A stretch of 64,000 nt of DNA from Drechslerella dactyloides (taxonomy: Eukaryota; Ascomycota; Orbiliomycetes; Orbiliales; Orbiliaceae): assembly GCA_020064725.1 (NCBI GenBank), contig JAGTWJ010000010.1, positions 1,674,001 through 1,738,000 of the forward strand. Reading direction: 5' to 3'. The translations under genes and the position numbers were made by a program. This document shows, piece after piece, positions 48,536 to 61,800 of the stretch (its first letter is position 1; the number at the start of each line of letters is the position of its first letter). The notes beneath the pieces were generated by a model, which saw only the letters and a program-made list of their open reading frames with translations, did no database searches and was not told the DNA's origin.

Positions 48536-51500
48536 TCATGACGTCTGTTGCCTTTGCTGAGACTTGCCCCAAGCTTCTCCCGCGATGCGCTCAAAGTCTT
48601 CTAGCTGGCCTGTCTGTTCACACATGGCCCTAAACTTCCCGTCGTTGATTTCCAGCAGCTCCTTCGGGCTCGCATACTCCACTACCTTTCCGGCATCAAG
48701 CACCAGAACACGATCGTAATCCATGATGGTGTTGAGTCGATGCGCAATAGTGATGACAGTGTAGTTTGTGTCCCGAATAGCTTCCTGGATCTTGGCGTCC
48801 GTCTCATGGTCAATGCTGCTCGTTGCCTCATCCATGATGAGGATGGAGGCGCCTGTGAGGATAACACGAGCGAGGCACAGCAGCTGGCGCTGACCCTGAG
48901 ATAAATTCAACCCTCCTTCCGAGACCTTTGAATTGAGGGAAGAGAACACATTCGTGTTTGCGTTTGTGCTCACGCTTGGTGTTGTCGTGCCGGGTGGATT
49001 GGGGGACGTGGCTCTGGATGGCTGCGCAGTTGACGATAAGCTTGCGGGGTTGACCAGATTGACGCTGGTCAGCGCGTTACGGCACTCGTCATCTGTGTGC
49101 TCGTTGAACGGGTCAAGATTGGACCGGATCGTTCCGGAAAATAGCACAGGGTCCTGAGGAATAATGGCGATTCGGCTTCGCAAGTCTTTCAAGGTGATCT
49201 TGGAAATATCAAGCCCGTCGATAACGATTGAGCCCTCCCGAGCCTTAAGGAAGCGGAAAAGCGCCAAAGTTAATGAACTCTTGCCTGCGCCCGTTCGCCC
49301 GACCACACCGACGCGTTCGCGCGGGCGCACATCGAAGCTTATTCCTTTGAGAACAGGATCCAAATCATCGGCGTAGGCGACTACCAGGTCTTTGATGTCA
49401 ACTTTACCCTCCTGAGGCCACGACGCTGGTGGTGTCGCGCCGCTCTGGTCTTCTGTCTCGATAACAGTGTATTCCAGTACTCGCTCCGCGGCGTTAAAAT
49501 CCAGCTCCAGATCGGCGTATCGTCGCAGCGCCCATATCATGGCGAAGGTGTATTCCATTGCAAAGCTCATGGCGAACCCGGCCAGCGCAGCGTCCATGCC
49601 GGGGATACTTATGACTAATCCACCTACTAAAGTGCTAAAGATCGCCCCGAGGTATGTCATTCGGATGCCCATCCATCGATTTGCTAACTGCGTGTAGAAT
49701 GTTGCTTCGGCGTATGTATCGATCTATAGAGGAGACGGTTAGTAAGGGCTGGAAAATGGCACGGCAGTTTGCGGGCGCTATTCAACTTACTCTCTTGTCC
49801 ATCTTTTCGACATAGGTATCATTCTCTCCGTAGGCTCGGATTGTGCCGACACCTAATAGAACGCTGCCGAAAAGCTCGAAGATTGGGCTCTTATTCACAC
49901 TTTCAATTCGCTTGATTTCTCGAGCCGTGCTGAGATAGTATAGCGCGAGTGCCAATGCGAGACCAAAGAGAACAACGGCACAAACCAACATTATCGGTGT
50001 GATAAAGGCTGCTGCAACGACGATACCGACGAGCGAAAGCAGAGAGTATCCGAAGAACGCAATATGATTAGCGAGATTGGAGTCAATCTTCATGAAATCG
50101 GCACTGAATCGGTTGAGAATCCGGCCAACGGGCGTGGTATCGAACCAGCGGGTGGGAGCGCGCAGTACGGTGTAAGTCATTGCGTTAAACATGTTGATAC
50201 TGGCGCGGTAAGAGCCCAAGGCTACGACGAAATATTTGAGTGTCGCGAAACAGCCGGTCAGGAAGCAGATGAAGATGTACAGACCAAGCCAGTACGTCAA
50301 GCTCTTCTCTTCCTGCAAGACAGTGACTAACCGGTTGGCGGTGTGGTGTGAGAAGGAGGTCGTAAAAAGATGAATTTCGTTTTCGACATGTTGCGAGCCC
50401 GTCCAGAGTTTCATCCACCACTGTCTTCCAAGATTGAAACCTTGAGAGACGAAAAAGAAGCTTATACAGAGAAGCCAGAATGGCGCACCTCCGCTTGAAC
50501 CGATATACTTTTTGTAAACGGAGAACTTGATGGCGCCCTTTTCTCGATATTCCTTTTTGGTGAACTCTCGTGGCTTTTTCGCATTATCTGCGGCTCCATT
50601 GGTGTTCGTGGCATGTCCGTTTGACTGACCGTTCGAGGTTGCGGCGACGCTCTCAATGGTGTTCTCTGCTACTTGTTCGGGGTCTTGAGTATCGTCTTCT
50701 TGCTGTATAATCTTGGTCAAGCTGCCGGTTCTCTTGAGGTCTGCCACGGAAGCAGCACGTTCAACTCTTCCATCGCGGAGTTCGATGATGTATTCGGTTT
50801 TCGGTAGACAAAGCTGGACGTGGTGGGTGACAACGATGCGAGTGCGACCTTTCATGATATCTCCGGTAAGACATTTATTGAAGATCTCCTTGCCGACGTG
50901 AGCGTCAACTGCGGAGAAGATGTCGTCAAAGATCAGGATTCCAGCCCTCGAATAGACAGCTCGAGCGAGAGAGATACGCCATTTCTGGCCACCGCTAAGA
51001 TTGATTCCCTGTTCGCCAATGGCCGTCAGGTCCCCGTCTTCAAGCATTTCCATATCCTTTTTGAGAGAGCAGACGTCGAGAACTTCTTTGTAACGCTTCT
51101 CGTCGAAGGGCAGTCCAAACAAGATGTTATCTTTGATGGTGGCGTTTTCAATCCAGGGAATTTGCGAGACGAATGCGGTCGAGGACGATAGTATCCAACT
51201 GTCTGCGTTTGCTTTAGAGTCGTATCTCAGAGGTTTCGGAAGCGGGCGTGGCATTTCGAGGGATCCAGATAGCAGGTCAGCTTCTCCTAACAGGGAAGCA
51301 AGCAACAGACTCTTTCCACTACCAGTTGCGCCTGTGATGAGAGAAAGACCACCGATTGGGAAGTCTATGTTGATATTTCTGATGACGAATCGATCCTCTT
51401 CATTCTCTTCCTCGTCGGACGCCCATGCCACTGCAGCATCAGTGAATGCGATACGATTGGAGGGCTTGATGTATTCCTCTTTCTCGGCAGAGTCCAGATG

Positions 51501-53385
51501 CTTTTGAATACGTTCTGCGGAAACCTTAGCGTCGAGCATATCGCCTATCAACTCAGGAACGATGCTGACAGCAAACTCAAGTTCCTGAAAGATAGCGAGA
51601 GCGGTGAATGCGATGGCCGGGCTAAGCCCACCATTAATAACTGCATAGACACCAAGACATATAGCTGCTAAGAAGATTGGGCCGAAGATCCAACAGCCCA
51701 TGAGCCACGAATTCGTAATGACGGTGCGCCAGATCTGCGACATTTCATCCTTCCTAACATCTTCGATTCGCTTTTGCCATTGGTCTTCAAGGGCCGCAAA
51801 CTTGATCTGCCGAATGCCTTGTAAGGCTTCAGACACAACAGCAAGCTTTCGATCCCTAACTTTCATGACCATATCCGTCGCCTCGAGATAGATTTTGGCA
51901 AGGTACTGATTAAGTGGTGTCAGGAAGACGTACAAGGCGAGACCTGCGCATAAACTCTGCCATCCGAGCATCTGGAGGAGGAACCCAAGACCGATTGCAA
52001 GGCTAAGGACGCATTCGTAGAAAAGCACGCTGAAGCTTCCAAAGTTTGCGACACGATAGGAGTCCACTGCGATCAAGTTGACGACACCCTGTCGAAGTCC
52101 CTTAAGCGAGTCTTCTTCAGATTCTTCCTTTGGCTTCTTATCCTTGGAAGTCGAGTCATCTGAATCGGCGGCGTCATCTACATCCTTCTTTTCAGCTTTC
52201 TGGCCGCCCTTGACGTCCTTCTTCCGCATGGTTTTGTTGAAGATGAGCGTTGCAAGTTCATTGCGCATGTAGATATTCATTTGGCCGAAGCCGACCCAGT
52301 AAAGGGCATTGGTAGTGGTTGCGTTGACGACCATGGAGACAAACATCCCGACGACCCAGACCCAGGCGTTACCTGTGCCCGACCCTTTCTCAAGTGTTCT
52401 CAGAATCTGCAACATGAAGAAATGCGGGAGAAACTGAGTGGCGCAGATGAGGGTTTGGTAGATATATTGCATGAGGAACCAGATTCGATGGGCATCTACG
52501 ATCATCCACCACAGCTTGGCCCTAGGTTTCAAGGCCCGGAACTGACGGTAGAGTGTTTTCGACCGGAATTCGTCTGAGAGAAGCTTGAGGTCACCTTCGT
52601 CCAGGTGACCTGTCTTCCAGCCCTTCGATAGAAGTTCCGCTATCCACCCGAAGAGCATGCGAGAATATATCGATGCACTGTTCATATCATCGACTTTTCT
52701 GCCATCCTTTTCGACGCTGGGACGGCGAGGCACGCAGGCGCAAGCGCACGCCAACGCTGCAGCGGCTACAACTTGGCCCGACCATAGCCACCAATCTGCG
52801 CTGTTGAAAGAAACCTTGAGATCCGTGAATGAAAGCAGGAACTCGGTGCCGCGGGCGGAAAACAGTAGGGACGAAGCGATCAAAAGGTACTTTGCGCATG
52901 CAAAGTTTTCGAGGTAACCGCGCTCGAATTGGAAATATATGGTTTGGAGGAATAGTAGAGACTATGAAAACAGGTGATTAGTACCAAGAACGCCAGCTGC
53001 TCGAAACGCACAAAAATCCCAAGAAGAGATTTCCACATACCCAAGTTCCTGTATACGTCCACCAGCCGATGATGAAGCTGTAATCTTCGTGTACCATGCT
53101 CCTGACGGAAGATGCATACGAGCAACCAACACCAGCGCCGGCAGCGATCAGTGCGACGAGCTTCTGCCGGTATACGGAGTACTGCTTTTCAGACTCTTCG
53201 GTAACGGCTCCATCATCATCTTCATAGACTTCGGCGAGACGGATGGGACCCTCTCGTTTGCGCCTGTCGAGCGCGCCGTGGGCTTTGGGGGCGAGGAGGA
53301 CAGTCGAAACGGCGGCAGGAAGGAGAGAGATGCCGGCAAGGATGGTGACAAGCTGCCCGAGAGTGAGATGGTGCTGAGGGTCCAT
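48536..53385 (-). CDS. ABC transporter, subfamily C (MRP-type full transporter)
   Basis: Right to left: exons 53041-53385, 49791-52961 and 48536-49723, giving 1567 residues; the two introns (79 and 67 bases) keep phase. Topology: an N-terminal TMD0-like hydrophobic region, then two rounds of membrane domain plus ATPase. NBD1 has Walker A GATGSGKS (659-666), LSGGQ (770-774) and Walker B ILIFDD (790-795). NBD2 has GRTGAGKS (1314-1321), LSQGQ (1446-1450) and ILIMDE (1466-1471). The catalytic glutamate is Asp in NBD1 and Glu in NBD2, the usual ABCC asymmetry. A Lys/Asp/Ser-rich insertion follows the first helices of TMD1, and a Ser/Thr/Pro-rich insertion splits NBD2 before its signature. Fungal members pump glutathione or other conjugates, bile-acid-like anions or drugs at the vacuole or plasma membrane. 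Substrate and membrane cannot be told from sequence alone. Confidence 0.92.
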
Positions 53386-55707
53386 TGCGTATCGGGTCCC
53401 TTTGGACGCCCGCGCAACAGTTGTGAGCTAGGAGGCTCGTCCAGCGGGCGATGTGGTGATTAGCGGGCGGGTGTTATTGACGGTGGTAGGGGAGGAGGAG
53501 GCGGCCGGGCGGCCGAGAGGCCTTGCGCAAATTTTATAGACTCCTGGCTATGTTTCTCACGGTTGTCCACGTGGATGAGCTTTGCGCAAGTAGATAGGGA
53601 ATTTGGGAGGCGAGACGGCGAGTGAGTTACTCCGCGCGCCGCGATCACCAAGGCTCAGAGGAGGGAGCGTAACGTTAACGGCAGACCCGCAGGCCTCTTG
53701 TGAAGTCGGGCGGCGGAACAGAGCGGGGAGTCACGTCCTGGGCGCTCTTGGAGCGAAGACGGTATATGCAAGTAAGTACTTATAGCCTGTTTAACAGTTG
53801 CTGAAGCACTTGGACAAGTGTGTCCCAGCAGCACTGCTTTATATTTCGTTCTGCTTTCTATGACGCGATTTTTGCAACAGAACGCAGTTTCAATGATGCA
53901 CGGAAAGGGAAGAGCCAAGGTAGGCGGATGGGCGAGGAATCGAGTCCATCTATATACGCGACAGTCAAACGAAAGACACGACAAAGTTTAACGTTAACCG
54001 ACGAGGCCAAATTTTAAATGACTACGCCTCAAAGCCGGTTCGATCCTCGTTACGCTTTGACCAGATCTGGAAGATGCTTCTTGAGTCTTTACTCATCCGA
54101 TAAGAAGGCGACGCACAGGGTTCGACCGGCCGACGTGCATGCACAGTGCGTGTACCTCGGTGTATTCCGGCCTTTTTGTCCGTGCAGGCGTTCGCGCATG
54201 CATATTTTGTGGGTATTGCAAAAGTGAGCAGGCGGGCAGGCATGCCCGCCCTGTGATCCAGACCCCTGATCTCGCCCGTTGGTTCGGAAGGCTGTGGCCT
54301 GTCCGCTTCGAGGTTGGCTTGCATTCGCCGCCTGACCTTAAGGCGTGATGCGGCGCAATTTCCCGAGCGCATTGGCAAACCGCCAGCCACGGCACCAGAT
54401 TTCACAATTTAGGCCTCCATGCCATGCTTGCAGAAAGTTCGATCCCGGTATCAAGTAAATAAGAACTCTGGCGGTGAGCTATCGACACCCGGGTATGCGG
54501 CAAGGGAAGAACGAGCCCCGAGTCGACTTGGTGGCCGGCCTTCTTGCTTCGGGCCGGCTGGGCGTTGTGCGACCTGCGTTCAAGTTCGTGATGTCATGTC
54601 GCACAGGCACAATCACCCCGCAGCTGCGCAGAGCTAACTGCATCAACAACCTCATTGGCTGACGGGCTCCTGTTGATGTCGCCTCTCGACATTCCGTCCT
54701 CTGCCGTTTCAATCGCCATATCTCTTTCTTCTGCGTCAAAAGAACTAGCCCAGAAGCGTCCAAGAGCTCACCCGAGGGTCATTGCCTGAACTGACTGCCT
54801 GGCTGGGCGAGCGACTGAGTGTCCTGGTAAGAATCGGCCCGATAGACACGCCCGGCATAGCAAAGCTTGTCTGTCGCTCGCCGTATCTGGCAGGTCCCAG
54901 CATCCCGTCGAAATGCCGGGTGCAAGCATGGTCCCTGATGCCGTGGGCGCCCATTGACTTGAATCGTTAATTCGTGCAGCTTATTACTAAGGAAGGATCT
55001 AATTAGCTAAATTTCCTCGTATTCGATCTGAAAACTCGATTGTTTCCAAATTTACAATCAACCGATGCAATCGTTCCTCCGCGTTCTGACTCATATCGTC
55101 GAATCCATAGCGACGACAGTAGGCGGTACATATAGGTACAACTATGGTTGTGATCAGATCTGAATCATAATGAGATCAAAGCGATATCATCCTAGCATGC
55201 AGCTTGATCGCACGAAAAGCTTGATTGATTGTGCAGGTTGAGTCTAGAAGCTGTGCAATCGATTGGGGACCGCCACGCCCGTTCCCGCTCGTTGCAGCGC
55301 ACTGTTTGGCGGCGGCTGGGTTTACGTTTTAACCCATGCAGATGCTCACGCCGTTCGTTGATTGGTTCATGTTGGGCTACGAATGTCGTGTAATTGAATC
55401 ATGTAACCCTGTGTATGCTGGGTTCGACTGAATACAATAGAACTCTGTGGAATCTACGGCGATCTATAGAGCGGAATGTATATACAAGTTCAAACAGATC
55501 ATATTTTGCAAGCGCGAAAGGCGAGAAGTTGTGGCTAGCTGGCTAACGAGCAAAAAACGCAGGCTAACGAGATGGAAAACCAAAACCAAAACCAATTGCC
55601 CGATGTATGTACTAATTAACCCCAGGGAATGCAACCACGAAATGCGAAATTGAGCCGCTATGGGTACAGATTCCTACTGCAGGGAGCAGATCGGCTTCCT
55701 TTCATGA
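53386..55707. other. 2.3-kb intergenic stretch
   Basis: This contains the promoter of the ABC transporter gene at its left end and the 3' flank of the glutaminyl cyclase gene at its right. Only short frames on overlapping strands occur. A tRNA B-box-like GGTTCGATCC near 54038 lacks a matching T stem and A box. Confidence 0.5.
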
Positions 55708-56871
55708 TTATAGTTCCGTTTTGTTCAACCGCTTCGAGATAGTGCTCATCCCGTCGCCGTTGCCCGTCAGGTACGGCTCCAGGCCATACCACTCAGCCAC
55801 AAAAGCGGACACAATGACAGCCCAATCATTCACCACTTTCTTGTCTAGATGCGCCCCATCATCGTTCATTGTATGCCACACCGATGGAAATGGCGAGGCA
55901 ATTAGATGGAGGATATCTACTCCCTTCCTCAAGAACGGAATATGGTCATCCTCAATGGAAAGACCCTCTTGAAAAACCGTCTTATCTCGGTCGGGCAGAA
56001 AGAGCGCATGATCCTTGCCTGACTCGAGGAGACCCAGCCCGCGTAATCGGATCTCGAGGTCGGCCAAATGTTGGTATGCCCAGTGTGTGACCTTGAAGTA
56101 AGAAGGAACCCGCGGCATAGGTGCACCAAGAAGGTCGAGCAGGACGAAAAGATTGATTGACGACAAATGATTTTTATAGGTGCTATGGGCAGCATTCATA
56201 GTTGATTCCCATTTTTCGGCAAGATGTCTGGCCCCGTAGATAGAGTCCTCGCTGGTCCACCACTTGAATGCCTCTTCACCATCCAACAGGAGTATCATCA
56301 ATCCTTGTTCATCGGCCATCTCGAATTCGTCGGCCTCTTGCTCCATTTTTGCCCACTTGCGTCTCATTGCCCCATCGATGGCTTTGGCGATGTGCATGAT
56401 CATGGCACATGGGGCTGCACTATCCGTTGCGCCGATGAATCCGCTCGGTTCGATCTTGCTGTCATAGTGAGCGACAAGCACGAGTCTTCCGACCTCTCCC
56501 TGATGACGTTCCTGGCTCTTCCATGGCGGGTCGAGAGTAGCCCAGAAATTGACAAAGGGCACTGGGTCCTTGGATATTACGGTGGGCTGGGTAAAGTTGT
56601 CGAAATTGAGGGTCCAATTCAGGTCCGAGAAGAAGCTGGTGAAGTGCTGCAGAGCCTTTCGAGAGCCTTCGGTGTTGACAACGCGAGGGATCAACAGCGG
56701 CTTCAGCAGCTTGCCTTTGTCTGGATGAAGAGTATCGCCGGGGGATGGAATCTTTTTGAGGCCGCCGTCGGAGAGCCTGTTCCAGGAAGAGACGGAGGTG
56801 ATGAAGCTGCAGAACGCGAGAAGGGAGTATGCGATCAGCAGACAGGAATCAACGGCCCCGATGCGCACCAT
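55708..56871 (-). CDS. Glutaminyl-peptide cyclotransferase (M28-type, secretory)
   Basis: A single exon of 387 residues. The frame extends to a TTG at 56898, but the first ATG is at 56871, giving MVRIGAVDSCLLIAYSLLAF, a good signal peptide or membrane anchor. The enzyme turns N-terminal glutamine (or glutamate) of peptides into pyroglutamate in the secretory route. Animal QPCT residues have clear counterparts: the zinc aspartate in GATDSAAP, the Glu pair in LLLDGEEAF, and the zinc histidine in SVWHTMNDD. The context blocks LVAHYDSK, SIYGARHLAE and DDHIPFLRKGVDILHLI agree, and the length matches the family (about 360). QPCT-like proteins are M28 metallopeptidase relatives; the GATDSAAP and EDDHIPFLRKG signatures favour the cyclase. 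Its likely clients are secreted hydrolases or peptides. Confidence 0.9.
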   Translation of the reverse strand: MVRIGAVDSCLLIAYSLLAFCSFITSVSSWNRLSDGGLKKIPSPGDTLHPDKGKLLKPLLIPRVVNTEGSRKALQHFTSFFSDLNWTLNFDNFTQPTVISKDPVPFVNFWATLDPPWKSQERHQGEVGRLVLVAHYDSKIEPSGFIGATDSAAPCAMIMHIAKAIDGAMRRKWAKMEQEADEFEMADEQGLMILLLDGEEAFKWWTSEDSIYGARHLAEKWESTMNAAHSTYKNHLSSINLFVLLDLLGAPMPRVPSYFKVTHWAYQHLADLEIRLRGLGLLESGKDHALFLPDRDKTVFQEGLSIEDDHIPFLRKGVDILHLIASPFPSVWHTMNDDGAHLDKKVVNDWAVIVSAFVAEWYGLEPYLTGNGDGMSTISKRLNKTEL

Positions 56872-57909
56872 CTTCGCGAGCGTGACGAGTAGCGGCAACT
56901 AGCGGTCAATAGCGAGCTTGCTTACGGAGGCGTCTTCGATGAGGAGGATGAGGATGAGGACCGGACGTGAAGCCGGAGGACGCGGACGGGGTTGCAATTG
57001 CGGTGTCGTGGCTTCTTGAACGGTGAGCGGCGAGCTTCTGCCGCCGCCGACCATTTGGCTGCGGGCGAGATTGGCGATCTGAGCAGCCGAGCAGCTAGTT
57101 GCAACGCCAACTCCACTTTAATCTGCAGGCCTGGAGCTTGCGACGATTTAGCCTTCGGGGCGCGGAGTCGGCCGTCTTGTCGAGTCCCGCCTAAAAACAG
57201 GGTCTGGGGGCTCGCGGCGAGACGATTGCAATCTGTGGAAATGCCGGTTCATAAGCCATGCAGTGGTGCCTACGGAGTCGCCATCTGGGGCTGCGGAGGA
57301 AGGATTGATACCAACGGCGCCGCGCTGGTCGCGAGCCGCCAAGCGACTTCAGCTGTTTCGTCGGAGATAAGTTGGCGCGATTCCCTTTTGCCAAATGCAA
57401 CAGGCCAACTCACCACGCGACCCTTCCGTGTCCGCCTCAAGACGTCGACAGGTTTATATCAGCGGGTTCGATAATGCATTCAATGTCATAGAATGCTTGA
57501 GACTGCGCAACAGCGCGGCTTTCATAGCCATCGCGTTGCGCATTCGCCATTGGTATCTACGCGCACGCAATATGTCCAAGCCGTATAGTTGACTCCACAC
57601 AGTACTCCAGATCTCACGATGTATAGACGTCGAATAGATTAGCAATAGCCGTCATTACCGTCCACTGATACCGAAGACTACTTAACAAACAGTTTTTACT
57701 GCCTGGCTTCAGGAATAATAGTCATTGTTGATGGATCCTCTCCCATGTCACATAATCAAGGCTCAATTATCGACACTACCGAGAATGTAGATTCGTGAAA
57801 TATATTGTCTATTAATGCAGATGCAGACGATAGTATGACGCTTTTCAGCGGGTTGAAAACTTATCACTCAGTCAAAATATGGTACATTCAAACCCCAGTA
57901 GTCAGTATT
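56872..57909. other. Intergenic stretch
   Basis: This is the promoter side of the glutaminyl cyclase gene and the 3' flank of the LysM-type locus. A 160-codon frame (56992-57474) starts with TTG and has no domain; I read it as noncoding. Confidence 0.5.
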
Positions 57910-58867
57910 TCAAGGGAAGATGCATGTCTGAAAGTTGAGGTCACTGCTGTAGGAGCATCCACCATATGTCCTAGCCGGGTTTCCAAACCGGCAACCCTGG
58001 AGGTATATGGCTTTCAACTGGCTTACACAGAGATCATTGGGTACTTGGAAGCCACCTAACCAGATTTTCAAATCAAATGTGACGGCTTTTCCGTTCACCT
58101 TGACTATAGCGGGGTACGGATATCCCTTCTCGAGCCACTTTGAACCCCCTGGAAGGATAAGAGCGCAAGCTTGGCCTATAGCTGTGGCGAGATCAGGCCC
58201 CACGGTAGTGCTGCCTGGTTCAGATTTGCCTGATTTGGTCTTTATGCATTGAACGGACTGCCCGCTCTGAGGAGGGAAGTCTTCTGGAATATATGTTGGG
58301 GTTGCTGGAGGTGGCGGTGGTGCGGAACTTGTGGGGGTTGTCGCTTTGGTAGTGGTGTGTACAGGAGGATTACCCGAGGCGTCAATACAATAACCGTATC
58401 CCGTCTTCACGCTTGAACAGTCATCGCCTAGCGTTGGATTCTGCGCTTATTTTAATAATTACTATCTTCTACTCGATCAGAAGTTTTTGAAACTCACCAA
58501 TAAAAGCAGGAGATCTAGGTCTACTCCAGTAGTTTGGGAGACTGTGAAGCAGGTTTCGTCTATCGATACCACGGCAATCAGCTACTATTGGAGTTCTATC
58601 CTTTATACGAGCGACGGATTTATACCACTTGAAGTCGCAATGTACCAGTAATCACAGTTAGGCGCCTCGTCCGGTTCAGTTTGAGGTGGCTTTATTGGGC
58701 CTGCTTTATATATTAGCGACGAGCAGCATGATATGTGAAACCGGAATCCTATCAACGTGTTCTTAGCAATACTCACTGTAATTTTGTCACCGATATAACT
58801 TTGGCGTAGCAGCTGCCAGTGATATCAGGAGAGCCAAGGTTGTCGTGAAGCATAAGAGTCTTCTCAT
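57910..58867 (-). pseudogene. LysM-type secreted protein locus, 5' end does not join in frame
   Basis: Three exons join well from the right: 58626-58700, 58498-58559 and 57910-58440. They read NCDYWYIATSSGDETCFTV, then TTGVDLDLLLLLNPTLGDDCSSVKTGYGYC, the classic fungal LysM pattern (WY...SGD-C...NP...C...GY-YC), which binds chitin oligomers. After a Thr/Pro/Ala-rich linker comes an unknown Cys-containing domain of about 115 residues (QACALILPGGSKW; DLKIWLGGFQVPNDLCVSQ). Upstream, an ATG at 58867 encodes a good signal peptide (MRRLLCFTTTLALLISLAA), but no donor there gives the phase needed for the exon at 58700: the frame hits TGA right after LYR. Either a base has been lost or gained, or the true first exon lies elsewhere. 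Intact LysM proteins act in fungal-wall or host-chitin binding. Pseudogene is the likelier call, not certain. Confidence 0.55.
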
Positions 58868-61800
58868 CTTGGAAGAATGATGCTCACAAATCCAAATTGA
58901 AAGCTTCCTATATCCGCATTCGGAGAAGACCAAATCTAGGAGATGGATACTTGCTAATTGAGCTTTGAATGAAATATGAACCGTCTTCGGAATGGGGTAT
59001 AGTTGATAAATATAGATTTTAACGCGGTTTGCTAAATCTTATACACCGTCAGACACTTGTATCGACTTCTGTATCAGATCTGCGGATCGGCTATGAGAAT
59101 TATCGTATCACTAAGAAATCTTGGACAATCGAGGGAATTGGACTGTATATATTTATTCGGAGTTATTCGTGTCCTGGAGTCCTAGCGTTAGCATACGGCT
59201 CGGATTTGGCAGAAAGTGCCACTCCTCTCTCTCGTAGGTATATTTATTGAAAGCGCATAGTCCCAGATATCCATATTCTCAGCTATTATACACCTGGAGA
59301 ATCTAATGTATGTTCATGCACAGAGACTCGCGACAACTACAAAATATCTTATAAAGAGATTGCAAGGATTATGCGGGCGCAAAATTCTGCTAATATAATA
59401 GGATATTCCGGTCGATGGTAGTCATAGATGTGAAAGTAGATGTATTTGTATCATGCATTGAATTTACAGAAATCTGCACGGGTGAGAATTCATGCCCCCC
59501 ACCCTTGCATATCCATAATAGTTGACAAAGAAGCAAGCCGGGTCACCTCGCTAACTGGGGATTGGTGTCAGCATTGTAAATAATTGACTGTCCATTCCAA
59601 CGCCAGATATGCACTTTCGTGTGAAATTAGCTGGCGAAACCTGACCGATTATCTCTGCACAGCCTAATTTGCAGGGTAGGTCAGGTCTTCCATTATATTA
59701 GTTTGAATATCGGTAATTACAGCATATATATTGATTGCTCGTAAGTGAGCCATCGTCTCAAAAATCATAGCTCGTCTATGCGGCCGGGACAGAGGTCACA
59801 CTATAGATAATATGGCCGCCCAGCCGTTTGTGCATTTTATCTAGCCGATGGCTAGCTGGTATACTAGTATTTGGAGCTCATTACTGGAAACAGCAACAGC
59901 CTTAAAGAGAGCTGTGCGGCGGGTGCGTGAGAGAAAGGTAAGCTCTCAATCGAAGAATTTTATGCGACAGGTATTTATTGATCATGAACTGCAGACCTAG
60001 ATGTGGCATTTCTTTAAGAGTTCGCATGACGCATCGATGTAACATTGCCATTCTGTCTTCCGTGCTCCTTGTTAATTGCATGTTGTGCGATTGAGGCCTT
60101 TGCTCGAGAGATATGCCGTCTTTGTGGTAGTCTTTAAACTAACCTTGTCTATAAACAGGGTGTCTACATTATCACGATTATGAGTTTAATACTCATCCCG
60201 AGATCCAAAATGGTCGAAACACCCGCCATTTATGGGCCGCACTGTCCTCGCCTAATCCACCAACGTTTATCAGGCTGATTCATATTGCTTTCTGCGTGTT
60301 GTGGTGTCAAAAGACGATGCTGAAACCTTCTGCAGATAAATAGATGGCGATGATTGTCGTTCTTCGGCCGGTCCAAGGGTTCCAACTGACGGCGAAGCCA
60401 CCTCGAAGCACCGTGAATTGTAGTGGCTGGTGATAAATACAATAGAGGTTTGCGTATCGTGAGAAGGCACGGACTTGTGTTGCCGCGTAATGAGTTAATA
60501 CTCTCGCTGGTGCTGGACGTAGCAAAATCGCGGCGGATTTTCAAGATTTCTCACTGGTGGTCATTGTTCCTGATCGCGTGGGAGAGGACCTTTGCTCCTA
60601 GGGTTACATCTCGACAGGGATACTTGAACAACCCTTAGCTCCTCCAGTCTGATCCGCGGCCCAGTTGGGTTATTCCTGGTAGGAGTCGTAGGCTGGACTG
60701 TTTGACACATGGTTCATTCGACAGTTGTTGGTTCCCGAGTCTTGGCAAGTGATTTGGAGGCGGGAGATGTTGAAAAGCTTGTAGACGGCGATCTTAACTT
60801 GTGAGCTTTATGTTTAGAAAGCACGCGAGGTAGTAGTGAGCATGGTTATTCTTACCGACTGCTGGTTCGAACGTTCATACGTCCATGCACGGATTGATAG
60901 CTTACTCGGTCCTGCGAAGCAGCTGACATGTGGTGAACCTTTCCATAAGCACACCTGCAGTCGGGCTTCGTCGCACGGGAATTCTATCAATATATCGATA
61001 CCAAGCACTAATAAGGTCGCATATGGAGACACCTGAAAAATTCAGGTCATGGATAAGAAACAGGAGGGGAGAGGGACAGGTGAGTTTGCTGATGGTGGAA
61101 ACCCAGGCAGCCCTCGCAGGCCCAAGGCGCCCAGCCGAGGAACATTAAAAAAATGATAAGATAAAGGTCGAGTAAGGGTACAATGCAAAGTGGGCACAGT
61201 CAAGGACAAGATGAATAATCATACAGTAGAGGTGACGATAACTGTATAAGAGGTTTGGAAGGTGGTAAAAGCTAGGTTTTCATTAACTAGATATTCCTAG
61301 TTAGTATACAATGTTTATATAACTTGTTGATATGTGATATCGGTGTAATATCATATTAAAGTAAAGCCGATATTCTCTCACTAAGAAACACAACATATAA
61401 CCGATGTTGATTGCTTTTAACAGGTGCGTTGAATTTCCAGGTGGGTAGTTATGATCGTGCAGATAAGATGACTGGAGGCAGAGTACGGAATTAAGAGTGA
61501 ACTTGGGAGCTTCGCTATCGACTATGGGAGATATTGGAATGGATCCAGGATCCTGTACCCGCACAAGACGGGCCTGCTGATACTTTGCGGGGCTCTGTTC
61601 CTGGTGCAGGTACCAGCTACTCGGCTTAGGGCCAGTCCTGCGGACGCTTACCATCCGAGCCTCAGCTGAGGCGCAGGGTATCCACTTCCGTGAATGTTTC
61701 TAGTACGTCGCTATGGTCTGATTCTGGGCCGCTGACAGGAATTTGATATCGAGGCGAGGGTATAGTACTCTAGAGGATCCCGGCTTAGGGCAGTAGAGCA

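Noticed and set aside
54018..54070. tRNA-like B box GGTTCGATCC
   Set aside because: Flanking bases do not form a T stem and no A box lies at the right distance.
56992..57474. 160-codon plus-strand frame beside the glutaminyl cyclase gene
   Set aside because: It starts with TTG, has no recognisable domain, and lies in the promoter of the divergent gene.
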